Shown: positions 17,452 through 24,577 of the stretch, in pieces
Layout of the letters: each line of letters opens with the position of its first letter
How positions within the stretch are numbered: the first letter of the stretch is position 1
DNA from: a virus
Length of the DNA: 27,693 bases
Strand: one strand, 5' to 3'
Virus record (IMG/VR): IMGVR_UViG_3300043418_000082
Coordinates: 1-27,693 of that record
Program-made: the position numbers and the translations under genes
The notes under the pieces: generated by a model
Told to the model about the DNA's origin: nothing
Seen by the model: only the letters and a program-made list of their open reading frames with translations
Database searches by the model: none

Positions 17452-17844
17452 TTATTCTTGTGAATCTACTTTCTGTAGATAATCTTGTAATATCTCGTCT
17501 GTTGTCATTTTACCACTTAGCTCTCCTCCGTTAATACGTTGAGATAAAGTAGAAACTACTCCTGTAGTATCAGTATATGTTGCTGATCCAAAACCATTAC
17601 CAGAAACATATGGACTAGTATTTGGTGTAGTTGTATAATAAAAAGGACTTGTACTTGGTAGCGGAACAGGACCTCTAACACCTGGTGGGTATTGTATAGA
17701 GGGATTACTACGCTCTACTACTTCCTCAGTATTTGATAATAAAAGTAATGCCTCTGTTAGATTTATTACTTTTTCGTCAATAAGCCTTGATAACAACTCA
17801 ATCTTATCTTTATGCTTTTGTTGCTGACTTGTTAGTTTTTCCAT
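17452..17844 (-). CDS. Small protein of unknown function, 130 aa
   Basis: The N-terminal 45 residues are helical and charged (TSQQQKHKDKIELLSRLIDE, then LTEALLLL). The middle is Pro/Ser/Thr/Tyr-rich and probably disordered (PPGVRGPVPLPSTSPFYYTT), and the C-terminus is a short acidic helix (TTDEILQDYLQKVDSQE). The first 35 nt overlap the end of the PhoH-like gene, suggesting translational coupling, and the stop is 11 nt before the portal start. Position between terminase and portal genes might suggest a packaging accessory role, but nothing in the sequence shows it. No family recognised. Confidence 0.6.
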   Translation of the reverse strand: MEKLTSQQQKHKDKIELLSRLIDEKVINLTEALLLLSNTEEVVERSNPSIQYPPGVRGPVPLPSTSPFYYTTTPNTSPYVSGNGFGSATYTDTTGVVSTLSQRINGGELSGKMTTDEILQDYLQKVDSQE

Positions 17845-18553
17845 GGTTTATAGTTTCTTCTAATTCCTCGTATTTCAATAACATAGACTCAACAACTGGA
17901 TGTCTATGATTTGTCTTTAAAGTAAATGAATCAGCATCCTTTACTTTATTTGCAACAGATAATAAGAATTTAAAGCCGCTTTCGTTTCTATATTTTAAGT
18001 CAACCTGTGCTGTATCTCCACATATAACCATCTTTGATCTAAGACCAAGTCTGGATATGATCATAATCATATTTTCGTTTGTACAGTTCTGAGCTTCATC
18101 AACAATAACAAACGTGTCTAAGAATGTACGACCTCTCATAAAAGCAAGTGGTACAATCTCTAACTGGTCTTTAAGGACAGAGTCTATCTTATCTTTGTTG
18201 TATAACTGATATAAGTTAGCATAGATAGGCTGCATCCATGGCTCCATCTTTTCTTTTAAGTCACCTGGTAAAAAGCCTATCTCTTCTTTTGAGACAGTTG
18301 GTCGTGTTATCACGATCTTCTTTACCTGTTTCTTAAACAACATATCAAGAGCTACCTGACAAGCTAATAAAGTTTTACCACTTCCTGCTGCTCCTGATAA
18401 TACAGTAACCGCATTCTGTAGTATTATTTCTTTTGCTTGCTTCTGCTCCTCATTCAACTGTAGCTGAAAGTTAACTGGGCGTTTCTTTTCAGCCTTTTGC
18501 TCTTGGATTGTCTTCGTTATTTCAGCGTGACGCTCCGATCGGTTTTGAGCCAT
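17810..18553 (-). CDS. phoH: PhoH-like ATPase, 247 aa
   Basis: A P-loop protein with Walker A GAAGSGKT (residues 54-61), Walker B FVIVDEAQN (148-156), a sensor segment ICGDTAQVD (177-185) and the PhoH hallmark region ITRPTVSKEEIGFLPGDLKE (82-101). Length and motif order fit the PhoH family, related to superfamily 1 helicases. The N-terminus is basic (MAQNRSERHAEITKTIQEQK). PhoH-like genes are widespread in phages with unclear function, possibly RNA-related. It sits 5 nt downstream of TerL and overlaps the next gene. The placement between TerL and portal is noteworthy, as most phage phoH genes are outside the packaging cluster. Confidence 0.9.
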   Translation of the reverse strand: MAQNRSERHAEITKTIQEQKAEKKRPVNFQLQLNEEQKQAKEIILQNAVTVLSGAAGSGKTLLACQVALDMLFKKQVKKIVITRPTVSKEEIGFLPGDLKEKMEPWMQPIYANLYQLYNKDKIDSVLKDQLEIVPLAFMRGRTFLDTFVIVDEAQNCTNENMIMIISRLGLRSKMVICGDTAQVDLKYRNESGFKFLLSVANKVKDADSFTLKTNHRHPVVESMLLKYEELEETINHGKTNKSATKA

Positions 18554-18558
18554 AAAAC

Positions 18559-20769
18559 TTATTTTATGTTTCTGAATGGGTTTCTTGGCTTACGCATTGT
18601 TGTTGAACTAGCGTTGCCACCTCCAATATGTCTAAAAGGAGATCTCATAGTTAATTTACTCATTTTTTGCGAGTTCTGCAACTTATCGTCCTCGACTTCA
18701 ACACGTTTTGACATACCTCTGTTTGACTCTTGTACCTTAACAAAAGATACTAAAGCACAGAATGTTACCAGTCTATCGACGTTAAGCCCTGGTTGGTAAG
18801 CTAACATCTCTTTTAGAATCATTGGATCTGGTATTCTTTCAACACCAAATGTTACACTGGTAATATCTCCGTTATCATTTACCTCTGAATCAATCTCTTC
18901 TTTTACAAACTCAACACCGTAAGATAACATGTGACTCTTAAAGATAGTACCAGTATTCTTCCAACCATACTCTTGGAATACAGATTTGTTTGCACCAATA
19001 TCTTTCAAGAATAGTATCATGTCTTTTGGTACTAGATACTTTTGCTTCCTCTTACTGATCATGTGCTGGATAAAGTGCGAGATATTATTCTCAACAATAG
19101 TCCATGCATTATAGTACTCAATAAGCAACTCTAATCTTTCGTGTGTTTTGTTTATATCATCAAAACGTCCACACCAACTAGCAACAATAGTTCCTGGTTC
19201 TACATAGTTTGACATTGAACCAGATTGATCAATCTTTGATATCTCAACGGAGTTCTTGTAGATGATAATAGAACACAATGAGTCAGATGTTGTTGTCTTT
19301 CCCTCACCAACGGGGTCAATAGAGCCATAGTAAGTACCCCATGATGCATTCTTCATTGGTCTTTCCCAAATAGAAACAACTGCTTCTTTATCTTCAGTCT
19401 TCTTTGATATTGGAAACTCCATGATTGGAAGCTTTCTTGATTCTTTTGCTTCTACCTTACCCTCAGCATTTCTGAACAAATCAACATACTCAACAGGATA
19501 TTCCTTATCTGCAATACGTTGTAACTGTTTGGTAATCAAGTGAGTAGGGAACTTTGCTTCTTTTCTTGTTGCAAAAGCCTCCTCAATATTTCTTGGAGAC
19601 TGTGATACTTCAAGCTGATAAGCCTCTGGTTCTAGTTCTCTCTTTGCTTTTTCAAAACGTTTTTCAAGAGCATCAAGAGCTTCTTTAACTAATGAGTTAC
19701 CATAAGCATCAATGTATGGTGGCATTGACCACTGCTCTGGAATAAACAAACCCGTCTTACCAATAGTCCCATCTTTATCTATAAGATTAGATGATACTGC
19801 ATAAAACTCATTTGCTTCTGGATTTAATACATAGTTCTTTAGAGGTTCGCACTGATCCAAGTCACCGACTGATCCTGCTGCAATAAACTGACCTGTTGTA
19901 ATATCACCAGAACGTAAGGCAGGACGCATGAAACCATATGTATCGTCCATCTTTGGGGCAATACCAGCTTCTTCATGAAAGAAGTAAACAACTGGACCAC
20001 CGACACCATTTGTTGGGTCTTTCTCAAAAGAGTATGACGTGATTGTTGATTTCAAACCTTTATAAGTATCACGACCATTCTGACGTACTTTAATACGCTG
20101 TTGCCATGCTCCTACCTTATCTGGTTCATTTGGTCTATACCAAGCTGTATGCTCATTAAGAAAGTTTTTGTATTCGTCTAAGAACTTCCATGAACCTTTT
20201 TCGTTTATGTAGTCTTTTAAAGATGCACCAAGTTTTAATACAGCACCAGATTCAAACCAGTACGTATTTATAAACTTACCCATGTGGTAATAAGAGGAGG
20301 CTATCTGACGTTTCTTTAGAATTATAGCATGTCTGTAGTGTAACTCTGCAAGATGTTCATACAAAGCCATGTGATACTGGGCATCTCTGACCTTTGCAAA
20401 ACCAAACTTCTTTTCTTCTTTATCATAGATTGGAAGAAAGTTCAGCCACATGTAGTATTCTCTACATAGATACCAAACAAGATCTCCTGATCTATAGATT
20501 ACACCGTTTCTGCATTTATCTTTTTCTGTATCCCAATAATAAACAAAATCTGCTGACTTAAATGGAGCATCACAGTAATATCCATTATTATTAAAGTTAG
20601 TCGCCTGTTCATTAAAAATATCACTAGTTTCATTGAACTGATACTCACCAGGTTCCTTAAAGACAGAAAGGACAAACTCTACATACTCTTCTTTCGTTGA
20701 GAATATAGTGGTTGTCCAGCTTCCATCTACCCAAGTTGGTACTTCTTTATATAATGCTTGATTACTCAT
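18559..20769 (-). CDS. terL: Terminase large subunit, 736 aa
   Basis: The N-terminal ATPase carries a Walker A-like KKRQIASSYYH (residues 152-162; the usual Gly is Ala), Walker B VVYFFHEEAG (260-269) with the catalytic Glu, and a coupling-motif-like QFIAAGSVGDLDQ (about 294-306). The C-terminal RNase H-like nuclease is marked by GSIDPVGEG (D485), TIVENN (E560) and an aspartate near the end in NVDRLVTF. It cuts and pumps DNA into the procapsid through the portal. The C-terminal tail is basic (MSKLTMRSPFRHIGGGN). It precedes phoH and portal in one operon; no separate small-terminase gene is obvious nearby. The 5' gap to the upstream gene is 5 nt. Confidence 0.9.
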   Translation of the reverse strand: MSNQALYKEVPTWVDGSWTTTIFSTKEEYVEFVLSVFKEPGEYQFNETSDIFNEQATNFNNNGYYCDAPFKSADFVYYWDTEKDKCRNGVIYRSGDLVWYLCREYYMWLNFLPIYDKEEKKFGFAKVRDAQYHMALYEHLAELHYRHAIILKKRQIASSYYHMGKFINTYWFESGAVLKLGASLKDYINEKGSWKFLDEYKNFLNEHTAWYRPNEPDKVGAWQQRIKVRQNGRDTYKGLKSTITSYSFEKDPTNGVGGPVVYFFHEEAGIAPKMDDTYGFMRPALRSGDITTGQFIAAGSVGDLDQCEPLKNYVLNPEANEFYAVSSNLIDKDGTIGKTGLFIPEQWSMPPYIDAYGNSLVKEALDALEKRFEKAKRELEPEAYQLEVSQSPRNIEEAFATRKEAKFPTHLITKQLQRIADKEYPVEYVDLFRNAEGKVEAKESRKLPIMEFPISKKTEDKEAVVSIWERPMKNASWGTYYGSIDPVGEGKTTTSDSLCSIIIYKNSVEISKIDQSGSMSNYVEPGTIVASWCGRFDDINKTHERLELLIEYYNAWTIVENNISHFIQHMISKRKQKYLVPKDMILFLKDIGANKSVFQEYGWKNTGTIFKSHMLSYGVEFVKEEIDSEVNDNGDITSVTFGVERIPDPMILKEMLAYQPGLNVDRLVTFCALVSFVKVQESNRGMSKRVEVEDDKLQNSQKMSKLTMRSPFRHIGGGNASSTTMRKPRNPFRNIK

Positions 20770-20774
20770 AGTTA

Positions 20775-20963
20775 TTATTCATCAATACCTAAAGCATCAA
20801 GAAGATCACAAAGTTTACCCATCGTAATAATACGATCATCTTCTTTTGGATCATTGTTCCAATATTCTTGATACACTTCTCTTGGTATTGCATGCCAGAG
20901 TTTTGTATATTGATTATAATGTATCACATAGTTGTGACTGTTAATCTTCTTTAGCATATCCAA
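20775..20963 (-). CDS. Small protein, 62 aa, unknown
   Basis: The start overlaps the ThyX stop by 23 nt; a second Met at codon 3 is also possible. The protein is charged with aromatic residues (YTKLWHAIPREVYQEYWNND), ending in an acidic helix (TMGKLCDLLDALGIDE). No family is recognised. It sits directly upstream of TerL, a place where some phages have a small terminase, but it is too short and lacks a helix-turn-helix to claim this. Confidence 0.55.
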   Translation of the reverse strand: MDMLKKINSHNYVIHYNQYTKLWHAIPREVYQEYWNNDPKEDDRIITMGKLCDLLDALGIDE

Positions 20964-21657
20964 ATGCAGTTAGTGAGTGTTTGAATGGTTCCCAAGGCAA
21001 CTCCTGCACAATGGTTAACATTTGATTAGCAATATCTCTTATCTCAACTTGTGCATGCTCATCGTTTCTAAGCTTCTGAAATAACATAAAGCTTCTAAAG
21101 TTAAACATAACATCAGCAGTAATCTGAGAGTTGTATCCTTTGAAAAATCTTGCTGATTCTTTTGCCCGTTTTCTTCCAAGTACAGGTGTCAAATCTTCTA
21201 AACAGTTGTGATACAAGTAGTTACCAATCTCTGAGTAGTCTTGTAATACACTAGCCCAGCTTGTTCCTTGTTTCCAAGATAACTCTCCGCCTTCATCATT
21301 ACCATCTGAATCCTCTTCATGGATAAACAATGGCTTTGAAAGTTTGATGTCAGTCCAGTCTTCTGGTACAAATATCTTATCTTCTTTTAGTTCTTTGTAT
21401 CGTGCAGATTCCCCATTAACAGCAACACCAATACGGTGTTTAAGAATGTGTATATGTGAGGCAATATCTGATGTAACCAGAAAGTGAAGGGATGATTTTT
21501 CAAACGGTGTATGATGTCCTTCTTTTGCCAGCATATTAAGTAATGCAGGCATTCGATCTTTCTTTTGTTCAAAGTCTCTTGAAGTTGACGTCCAAGCTGA
21601 TAGTGCATGTGTCTGATCGCCTCCATAAAATCCTATAAGTTCAACTGTATTATCCAT
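20941..21657 (-). CDS. thyX: Flavin-dependent thymidylate synthase ThyX, 238 aa
   Basis: Recognised by the ThyX pattern: GHHTPFEKSSLHF (residues 48-60), then the signature region KHRIGVAVNGESARYKE (73-89, corresponding to the RHRx7-8S family motif), and the C-terminal LRNDEHAQVEIRDIANQM segment that binds nucleotide. Length is as expected for the family. The enzyme makes dTMP from dUMP using methylene-tetrahydrofolate and NADPH via FAD, supplying thymidine nucleotides for replication. The first Arg of the motif is Lys here, a variant that may still work. It starts inside the end of the Tad2-like gene (8-nt overlap), so it is co-translated with the anti-defence genes. Confidence 0.9.
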   Translation of the reverse strand: MDNTVELIGFYGGDQTHALSAWTSTSRDFEQKKDRMPALLNMLAKEGHHTPFEKSSLHFLVTSDIASHIHILKHRIGVAVNGESARYKELKEDKIFVPEDWTDIKLSKPLFIHEEDSDGNDEGGELSWKQGTSWASVLQDYSEIGNYLYHNCLEDLTPVLGRKRAKESARFFKGYNSQITADVMFNFRSFMLFQKLRNDEHAQVEIRDIANQMLTIVQELPWEPFKHSLTAFGYAKED

Positions 21658-21901
21658 TTGTTACTGGGGTCCAATCGTCTGCTAACATATCTGTCTGTGA
21701 TGCCAACCAAGGTACTCTTGATTTTGGTGCATCTGGATTTGTTGTGTCCAAACCTGTTGTATCAATGTAGATATACGGTGATGTCATCTTTGACTCCGCA
21801 GTTGGTAGTTGTAACTTAATAAAGATACCTTTACCGTTCCATCCAGCTCTAGCCATCTTGTGACCAAACTTTAGTTGCTCTAACGCTTCTCCAAATGTCA
21901 T
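21650..21901 (-). CDS. tad2: DUF2829 / Tad2-like anti-Thoeris sponge, 83 aa
   Basis: The sequence has the DUF2829 pattern: FGEALEQLKFGHKMARAGWN (residues 3-22) and GKGIFIKL, SPYIYIDTTG, and the C-terminal VPWLASQTDMLADDW (63-77). DUF2829 includes Tad2, shown in published work to bind and sequester the Thoeris signal 1''-3' gcADPR, and some relatives bind further cyclic nucleotides; the family works as a tetramer. Length matches. The gene lies between the Acb2/Tad1-like gene and thyX, with a leader TATAAACTAACAACATT. Family assignment is strong; actual binding partners of this member cannot be read from sequence. Confidence 0.8.
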   Translation of the reverse strand: MTFGEALEQLKFGHKMARAGWNGKGIFIKLQLPTAESKMTSPYIYIDTTGLDTTNPDAPKSRVPWLASQTDMLADDWTPVTNG

Positions 21902-21918
21902 AATGTTGTTAGTTTATA

Positions 21919-22203
21919 TTAGTACTGTAAAGTTAAAGTTTTAACTACCATCATCTGTGCAGCAAGAATATCCATTAGTGCACGTTTAGTCAAATCTTCT
22001 TTTAAAGAAGTTAATGTACCGTGGCGGTAGCTATCTAACTGTGAATCATAGATTAAGTCTGCTAACTCAGCGCAAAGGGCTTTTGCTTTTGCAACTTTAT
22101 CATCACCTGATGGATTAAATGTTTTACCAACTAGTTTTTCTCCATGAGTTAATTCTGTTGGATGAGGAGTTGTCTCAAGATCGGTGTAAGTTTCTTGTGT
22201 CAT
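21919..22203 (-). CDS. Putative Acb2/Tad1-hairpin-like signal sponge, 94 aa
   Basis: A short helical protein: after an acidic N-terminus comes GEKLVGKTFNPSGDDKVAK (residues 21-39), a helix AKALCAELADLIYDS (40-54), and a C-terminal helix ending ALMDILAAQMMVVKTLTL. The pattern F-x-P-x-x-D-x-V then two long helices resembles the Acb2/Tad1 hairpin domain, whose members bind cyclic oligonucleotide or gcADPR signals of CBASS and Thoeris. The resemblance is from memory and is moderate. The frame is open further upstream through the tRNA-Cys gene, but the start at 22203 is preceded by TATAAACCAAACCAAA, which decides it. Next gene downstream is Tad2-like, which strengthens an anti-defence role. Confidence 0.6.
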   Translation of the reverse strand: MTQETYTDLETTPHPTELTHGEKLVGKTFNPSGDDKVAKAKALCAELADLIYDSQLDSYRHGTLTSLKEDLTKRALMDILAAQMMVVKTLTLQY

Positions 22204-22219
22204 TTTGGTTTGGTTTATA
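22204..22219 (-). promoter_or_regulatory. A/C-rich leader deciding the start at 22203
   Basis: The minus strand reads TATAAACCAAACCAAA directly before ATG, the same element as at 10397-10418. It separates the tRNA region from the anti-defence genes and could carry its own transcription start. Confidence 0.5.
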
Positions 22220-22259
22220 CTATCATCAAAACTTGCATTTTTTACAAGTTTTGCTACTG

Positions 22260-22334
22260 AGTAGGAAGAGGGATTCGAACCCCCGGTTTTACTGTTTTGC
22301 AAACAGGTACGTTGGACCACTCCGCCATTCCTAC
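22260..22334 (-). tRNA. tRNA-Cys (GCA)
   Basis: On the minus strand the 7-bp acceptor GTAGGAA/TTCCTAC, a D-arm (GCG/CGT), an anticodon arm CTGT-TTGCAAA-ACAG with anticodon GCA, and a T-arm GGGGG-TTCGAAT-CCCTC fold as a standard 75-nt tRNA with T as the discriminator base. No CCA is encoded. It reads codon UGC (and UGU). It lies 40 nt upstream of the Acb2/Tad1-like gene. Confidence 0.85.
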
Positions 22335-22339
22335 TTATG

Positions 22340-22482
22340 CTGTAGTGGAAGGATTCGAACCTCCAAGTGGACTTTAGCTATAGGACATTGCGCGCTTTGT
22401 GGTCAACCCTTTATCCTACGTTTATCAGTAACTCCACACCCCCGAGACAGGAGGGCACGTCTGCCAGTTTCATCACACTACA
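22340..22482 (-). tRNA. Unusual tRNA with a 74-nt variable region (anticodon tentatively GTC)
   Basis: On the minus strand the acceptor TGTAGTG/CACTACA (7 bp), a class-II-like D-arm (ATG, loop AAACTGGCAGA, CGT), an anticodon arm CCCTC-CTGTCTC-GGGGG and a T-arm GGAGG-TTCGAAT-CCTTC are all present. Between the anticodon stem and T-arm are 74 nt instead of the usual 4-20. This insert can pair GTGGAGTT with AAGTCCAC (one G-G mismatch) as an elongated variable stem, and TAGGA with TCCTA further in. The loop puts GTC (Asp) at positions 34-36, which is unexpected in a Leu/Ser-like body, so identity is unsure. It could be a tRNA with an intron or insertion, or a degenerate tRNA. Confidence 0.55.
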
Positions 22483-22506
22483 GTGTACTCTGTAAATATA
22501 CTAAGT

Positions 22507-23019
22507 TTAAGAATCATATGCAAGGTTTTGCCCACCGCGTACAGAACTCTGTTGCTCTTCTTGTAAATCTCTATAAGTTGATTTAAAGCTTTGTCTGATC
22601 TGGTCAAACTTTGCAGCTGCGTTTATTACAGCAGTAATGTTACCATCTCTACCATGCTCAATATCTGTTACCTCCATGTATTTTGCCAATCGATCAAGCA
22701 TTGACTTCATGCCCATATAGGCTCTAAAAGTTGGCGTTTGATACATTTGCTCACATCTTTTCTTTGCATGCAGTATCATCTCATCATCAAGAGAAAAATC
22801 AGCTCCTACCTCTTTTAAAATCATTGCTTCTTTATCCTTTTCTGGAACATCAAAGAACGGATTAAGATCTGGATTAGGACACGTTGAGTAAAATAAATAA
22901 GTATAGATCTTTATTGCTTCACCTCCATACTCATCCATAATATTCTTCAAGAACTCCAGTGTATAACAGTGCTCAGAAGGAATCACTTTACCATTCTGTA
23001 CATCAAATAATCTTACCAT
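22507..23019 (-). CDS. Conserved crAss-like structural-module protein, 170 aa
   Basis: Recognisable stretches are MVRLFDVQNGKVIPSEHCYT, FYSTCPNPDLNPFFDVPEKD, RAYMGMKSMLDRLAKYMEV and GRDGNITAVINAAAKFDQIR. I recall this family as widely conserved beside the IHF-like and nuclease genes in crAss-like phages, without a known function. The protein is mostly helical, soluble, with no membrane segment and no catalytic motif. The start shares one base position with the end of the nuclease gene, so it belongs to the same operon. The two tRNA genes follow 24 nt after its stop. Confidence 0.7.
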   Translation of the reverse strand: MVRLFDVQNGKVIPSEHCYTLEFLKNIMDEYGGEAIKIYTYLFYSTCPNPDLNPFFDVPEKDKEAMILKEVGADFSLDDEMILHAKKRCEQMYQTPTFRAYMGMKSMLDRLAKYMEVTDIEHGRDGNITAVINAAAKFDQIRQSFKSTYRDLQEEQQSSVRGGQNLAYDS

Positions 23020-23858
23020 TACTTCTTTTTCTTTTTAAACTTAGGTCTGAACTCTTGTAAGTAATCTAACAAAGCTACCACCTCATCCTTTAAGTAAGGT
23101 ACTTCATATGCTGTAATCTCCTCAACAATAGGATTACCCTCATTGTCAAGTGCTGCAATAGGATATCCAAACTTGTCTTCTCCCGCTTTTTCAAACTTGA
23201 TGTGTCTTAGAGTTAACTTACCAGGTTCAAGTTTTGGATTATGTCTCAGTATAATATAAAGATACAAAGATAATTGTAAAGCATAGTGATTAAAGTTACA
23301 ATCATCAAGATGTGCCACTGGATATTTCATCTTTTGAGATATCCCCTCCCAGTTTTTATAGGAAGCCATGGTTATTTCCTTGTTTGTTTTGTAGTCATCA
23401 ATGTTCACTTTATTCATGATCACCTCTGTAAAGTCAGACTGTCCACAAATACCAAAAGATTTTAAGTAAACAAAGTGCTCTGGATAAACACCTTCTCCAA
23501 GTTTCTGAGATGGTGCATATTTCAACCCATCAACAACAACAGGTGGGTAAACAGGAACCTCAACACCTTCTCTAACAATTGTATTCAACGAACATAGATC
23601 CTCCTCACGTTGATTATGATACCATGTTCCTAAATCAGTTGCTCTCTTTGCTTCAGAAGACCATGCATTCAAAATCTCCTCTTCGCTCATCCCGTACCAC
23701 TTTGATTTCTTGTTCTTTGCAGATTTCTGAGCTTGCTTTGGAGCATCAAAATCCTGTTTAAAGAATCCAATAAAACTAGTTGCACTGATCCAATCAATTT
23801 GTTCCTCTTCGCCAACAGACGAATACTCGTGATTGTCTGCTTTAAATATTAACGCCAT
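23019..23858 (-). CDS. PD-(D/E)XK family nuclease, 279 aa
   Basis: Motifs of a RecB/Cas4-like PD-(D/E)XK nuclease are in order: GTWYHNQREED (residues 77-87, with H81), GQSDFTEVI (139-147, D142), IDDYKTNKE (153-161, D155 and K157 as the D-x-K pair), and HYALQLSLYLY (191-201, Q195 and Y199 of motif QxxxY). The C-terminus is very basic (five lysines at the end). Such nucleases act on DNA ends in replication, recombination or repair. I recall one as a common gene in crAss-like phages. It overlaps the upstream Cys-rich gene by 17 nt. Start at 23858 fits the N-terminal sequence and the leader TTTAGACCAACAAAATA. Confidence 0.8.
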   Translation of the reverse strand: MALIFKADNHEYSSVGEEEQIDWISATSFIGFFKQDFDAPKQAQKSAKNKKSKWYGMSEEEILNAWSSEAKRATDLGTWYHNQREEDLCSLNTIVREGVEVPVYPPVVVDGLKYAPSQKLGEGVYPEHFVYLKSFGICGQSDFTEVIMNKVNIDDYKTNKEITMASYKNWEGISQKMKYPVAHLDDCNFNHYALQLSLYLYIILRHNPKLEPGKLTLRHIKFEKAGEDKFGYPIAALDNEGNPIVEEITAYEVPYLKDEVVALLDYLQEFRPKFKKKKK

Positions 23859-24234
23859 TATTTTGTTGGTCTAAACGTTCTCTTAATACTTGCTCTTCAG
23901 CGGGTGATAATAGTGCTACCCATAGTGGATGTTCACCAATGTCTTTTAGATAGCAATCACATGCCATACAGCGTGTCTTTAGTTGTATATTACAACCACA
24001 TCCTCCACAGGCTGGAGATCCTTTAACAAAAGCTTTCTCTGAAGACCCGTCCTTATCATACAAACCACAGGTATTTGATTCACAAATACTTGCTCTCTCA
24101 ATCGCTACTGCCTCAATATCATCCTGCTTGAATATATTGTTTACAATACCCTCTAAGATTTGACCCTTACTCTTCCATACCTTGAGTAGACTCTCCCTGT
24201 TTATTCGCATATGCTGTTTTCTTATGGTTTTCAA
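23842..24234 (-). CDS. Cys-rich, probably zinc-binding protein, 130 aa
   Basis: Eight cysteines lie in the middle and form likely metal sites: C51 and C56, then C76, C79 and C81 (SPACGGCGCN), then C89, C92 and C94 (TRCMACDC). The N-terminus is helical (LLKVWKSKGQILEGIVNNIF). A start at 24210 (MRINRESLL) would reduce the 68-nt overlap with the IHF-like gene and is also possible. The pattern looks like a compact zinc-ribbon protein that I recall as conserved beside the nuclease in related phages. Function unknown; protein-DNA or protein-protein contacts are likely. Confidence 0.65.
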   Translation of the reverse strand: MKTIRKQHMRINRESLLKVWKSKGQILEGIVNNIFKQDDIEAVAIERASICESNTCGLYDKDGSSEKAFVKGSPACGGCGCNIQLKTRCMACDCYLKDIGEHPLWVALLSPAEEQVLRERLDQQNNGVNI

Positions 24235-24577
24235 TAAACTCTTTTCTTGCCATTTCGTCTTCGTATTGTTTCTTTAACTGTAAAAGATCATAATACTTCT
24301 CTGCTGTCCTATAGATATTCTGAGCTTTCTGGTCACCCTTCTGCTCATTCATCTCTTGGGCAGCCTGTTTCTTTGCAAGCTCCTTATCAATCAACCAGTG
24401 CTTTATGGTAAAGTCACCAAAGTTCTCAATATGAATCCTAACGTGCTTTAACCTTGATAAAGATTCTCTGGTAACAGACCAGAAATGATTACCAATATCA
24501 GCAACCATATCTTGGTTCAACTTCAAGTCATCTGCAACTTGATCGTATACGGTCTTAGGCTTCTTGGGACGTAGCAA
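24167..24577 (-). CDS. HU/IHF-family DNA-binding protein, extended, 136 aa
   Basis: The HU/IHF fold is suggested by the helical N-terminus (VYDQVADDLKLNQDMVADIG, then WSVTRESL) and the conserved HIENFGDFTIKHW (residues 49-61), equivalent to the IxNFGxF motif of IHF. The usual DNA-binding beta arm with the Pro tip appears shortened or missing, and a charged helical tail (KQAAQEMNEQKGDQKAQNIY and on) replaces it. IHF-like subunits are a hallmark of the crAss-like structural region. Possible roles are DNA bending or compaction in the virion. It overlaps the neighbouring genes by 23 and 68 nt. Confidence 0.7.
   Translation of the reverse strand: MLRPKKPKTVYDQVADDLKLNQDMVADIGNHFWSVTRESLSRLKHVRIHIENFGDFTIKHWLIDKELAKKQAAQEMNEQKGDQKAQNIYRTAEKYYDLLQLKKQYEDEMARKEFIENHKKTAYANKQGESTQGMEE

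Noticed and set aside
20775-20963. Small terminase subunit
   Set aside because: At 62 residues without a recognisable helix-turn-helix it is too small to support this, although the position just before TerL is suggestive.
22204-22320. N-terminal extension of the 94-aa sponge-like gene to an upstream Met at 22320
   Set aside because: This part of the frame runs through the tRNA-Cys gene, and the ATG at 22203 has the A/C-rich leader directly before it.
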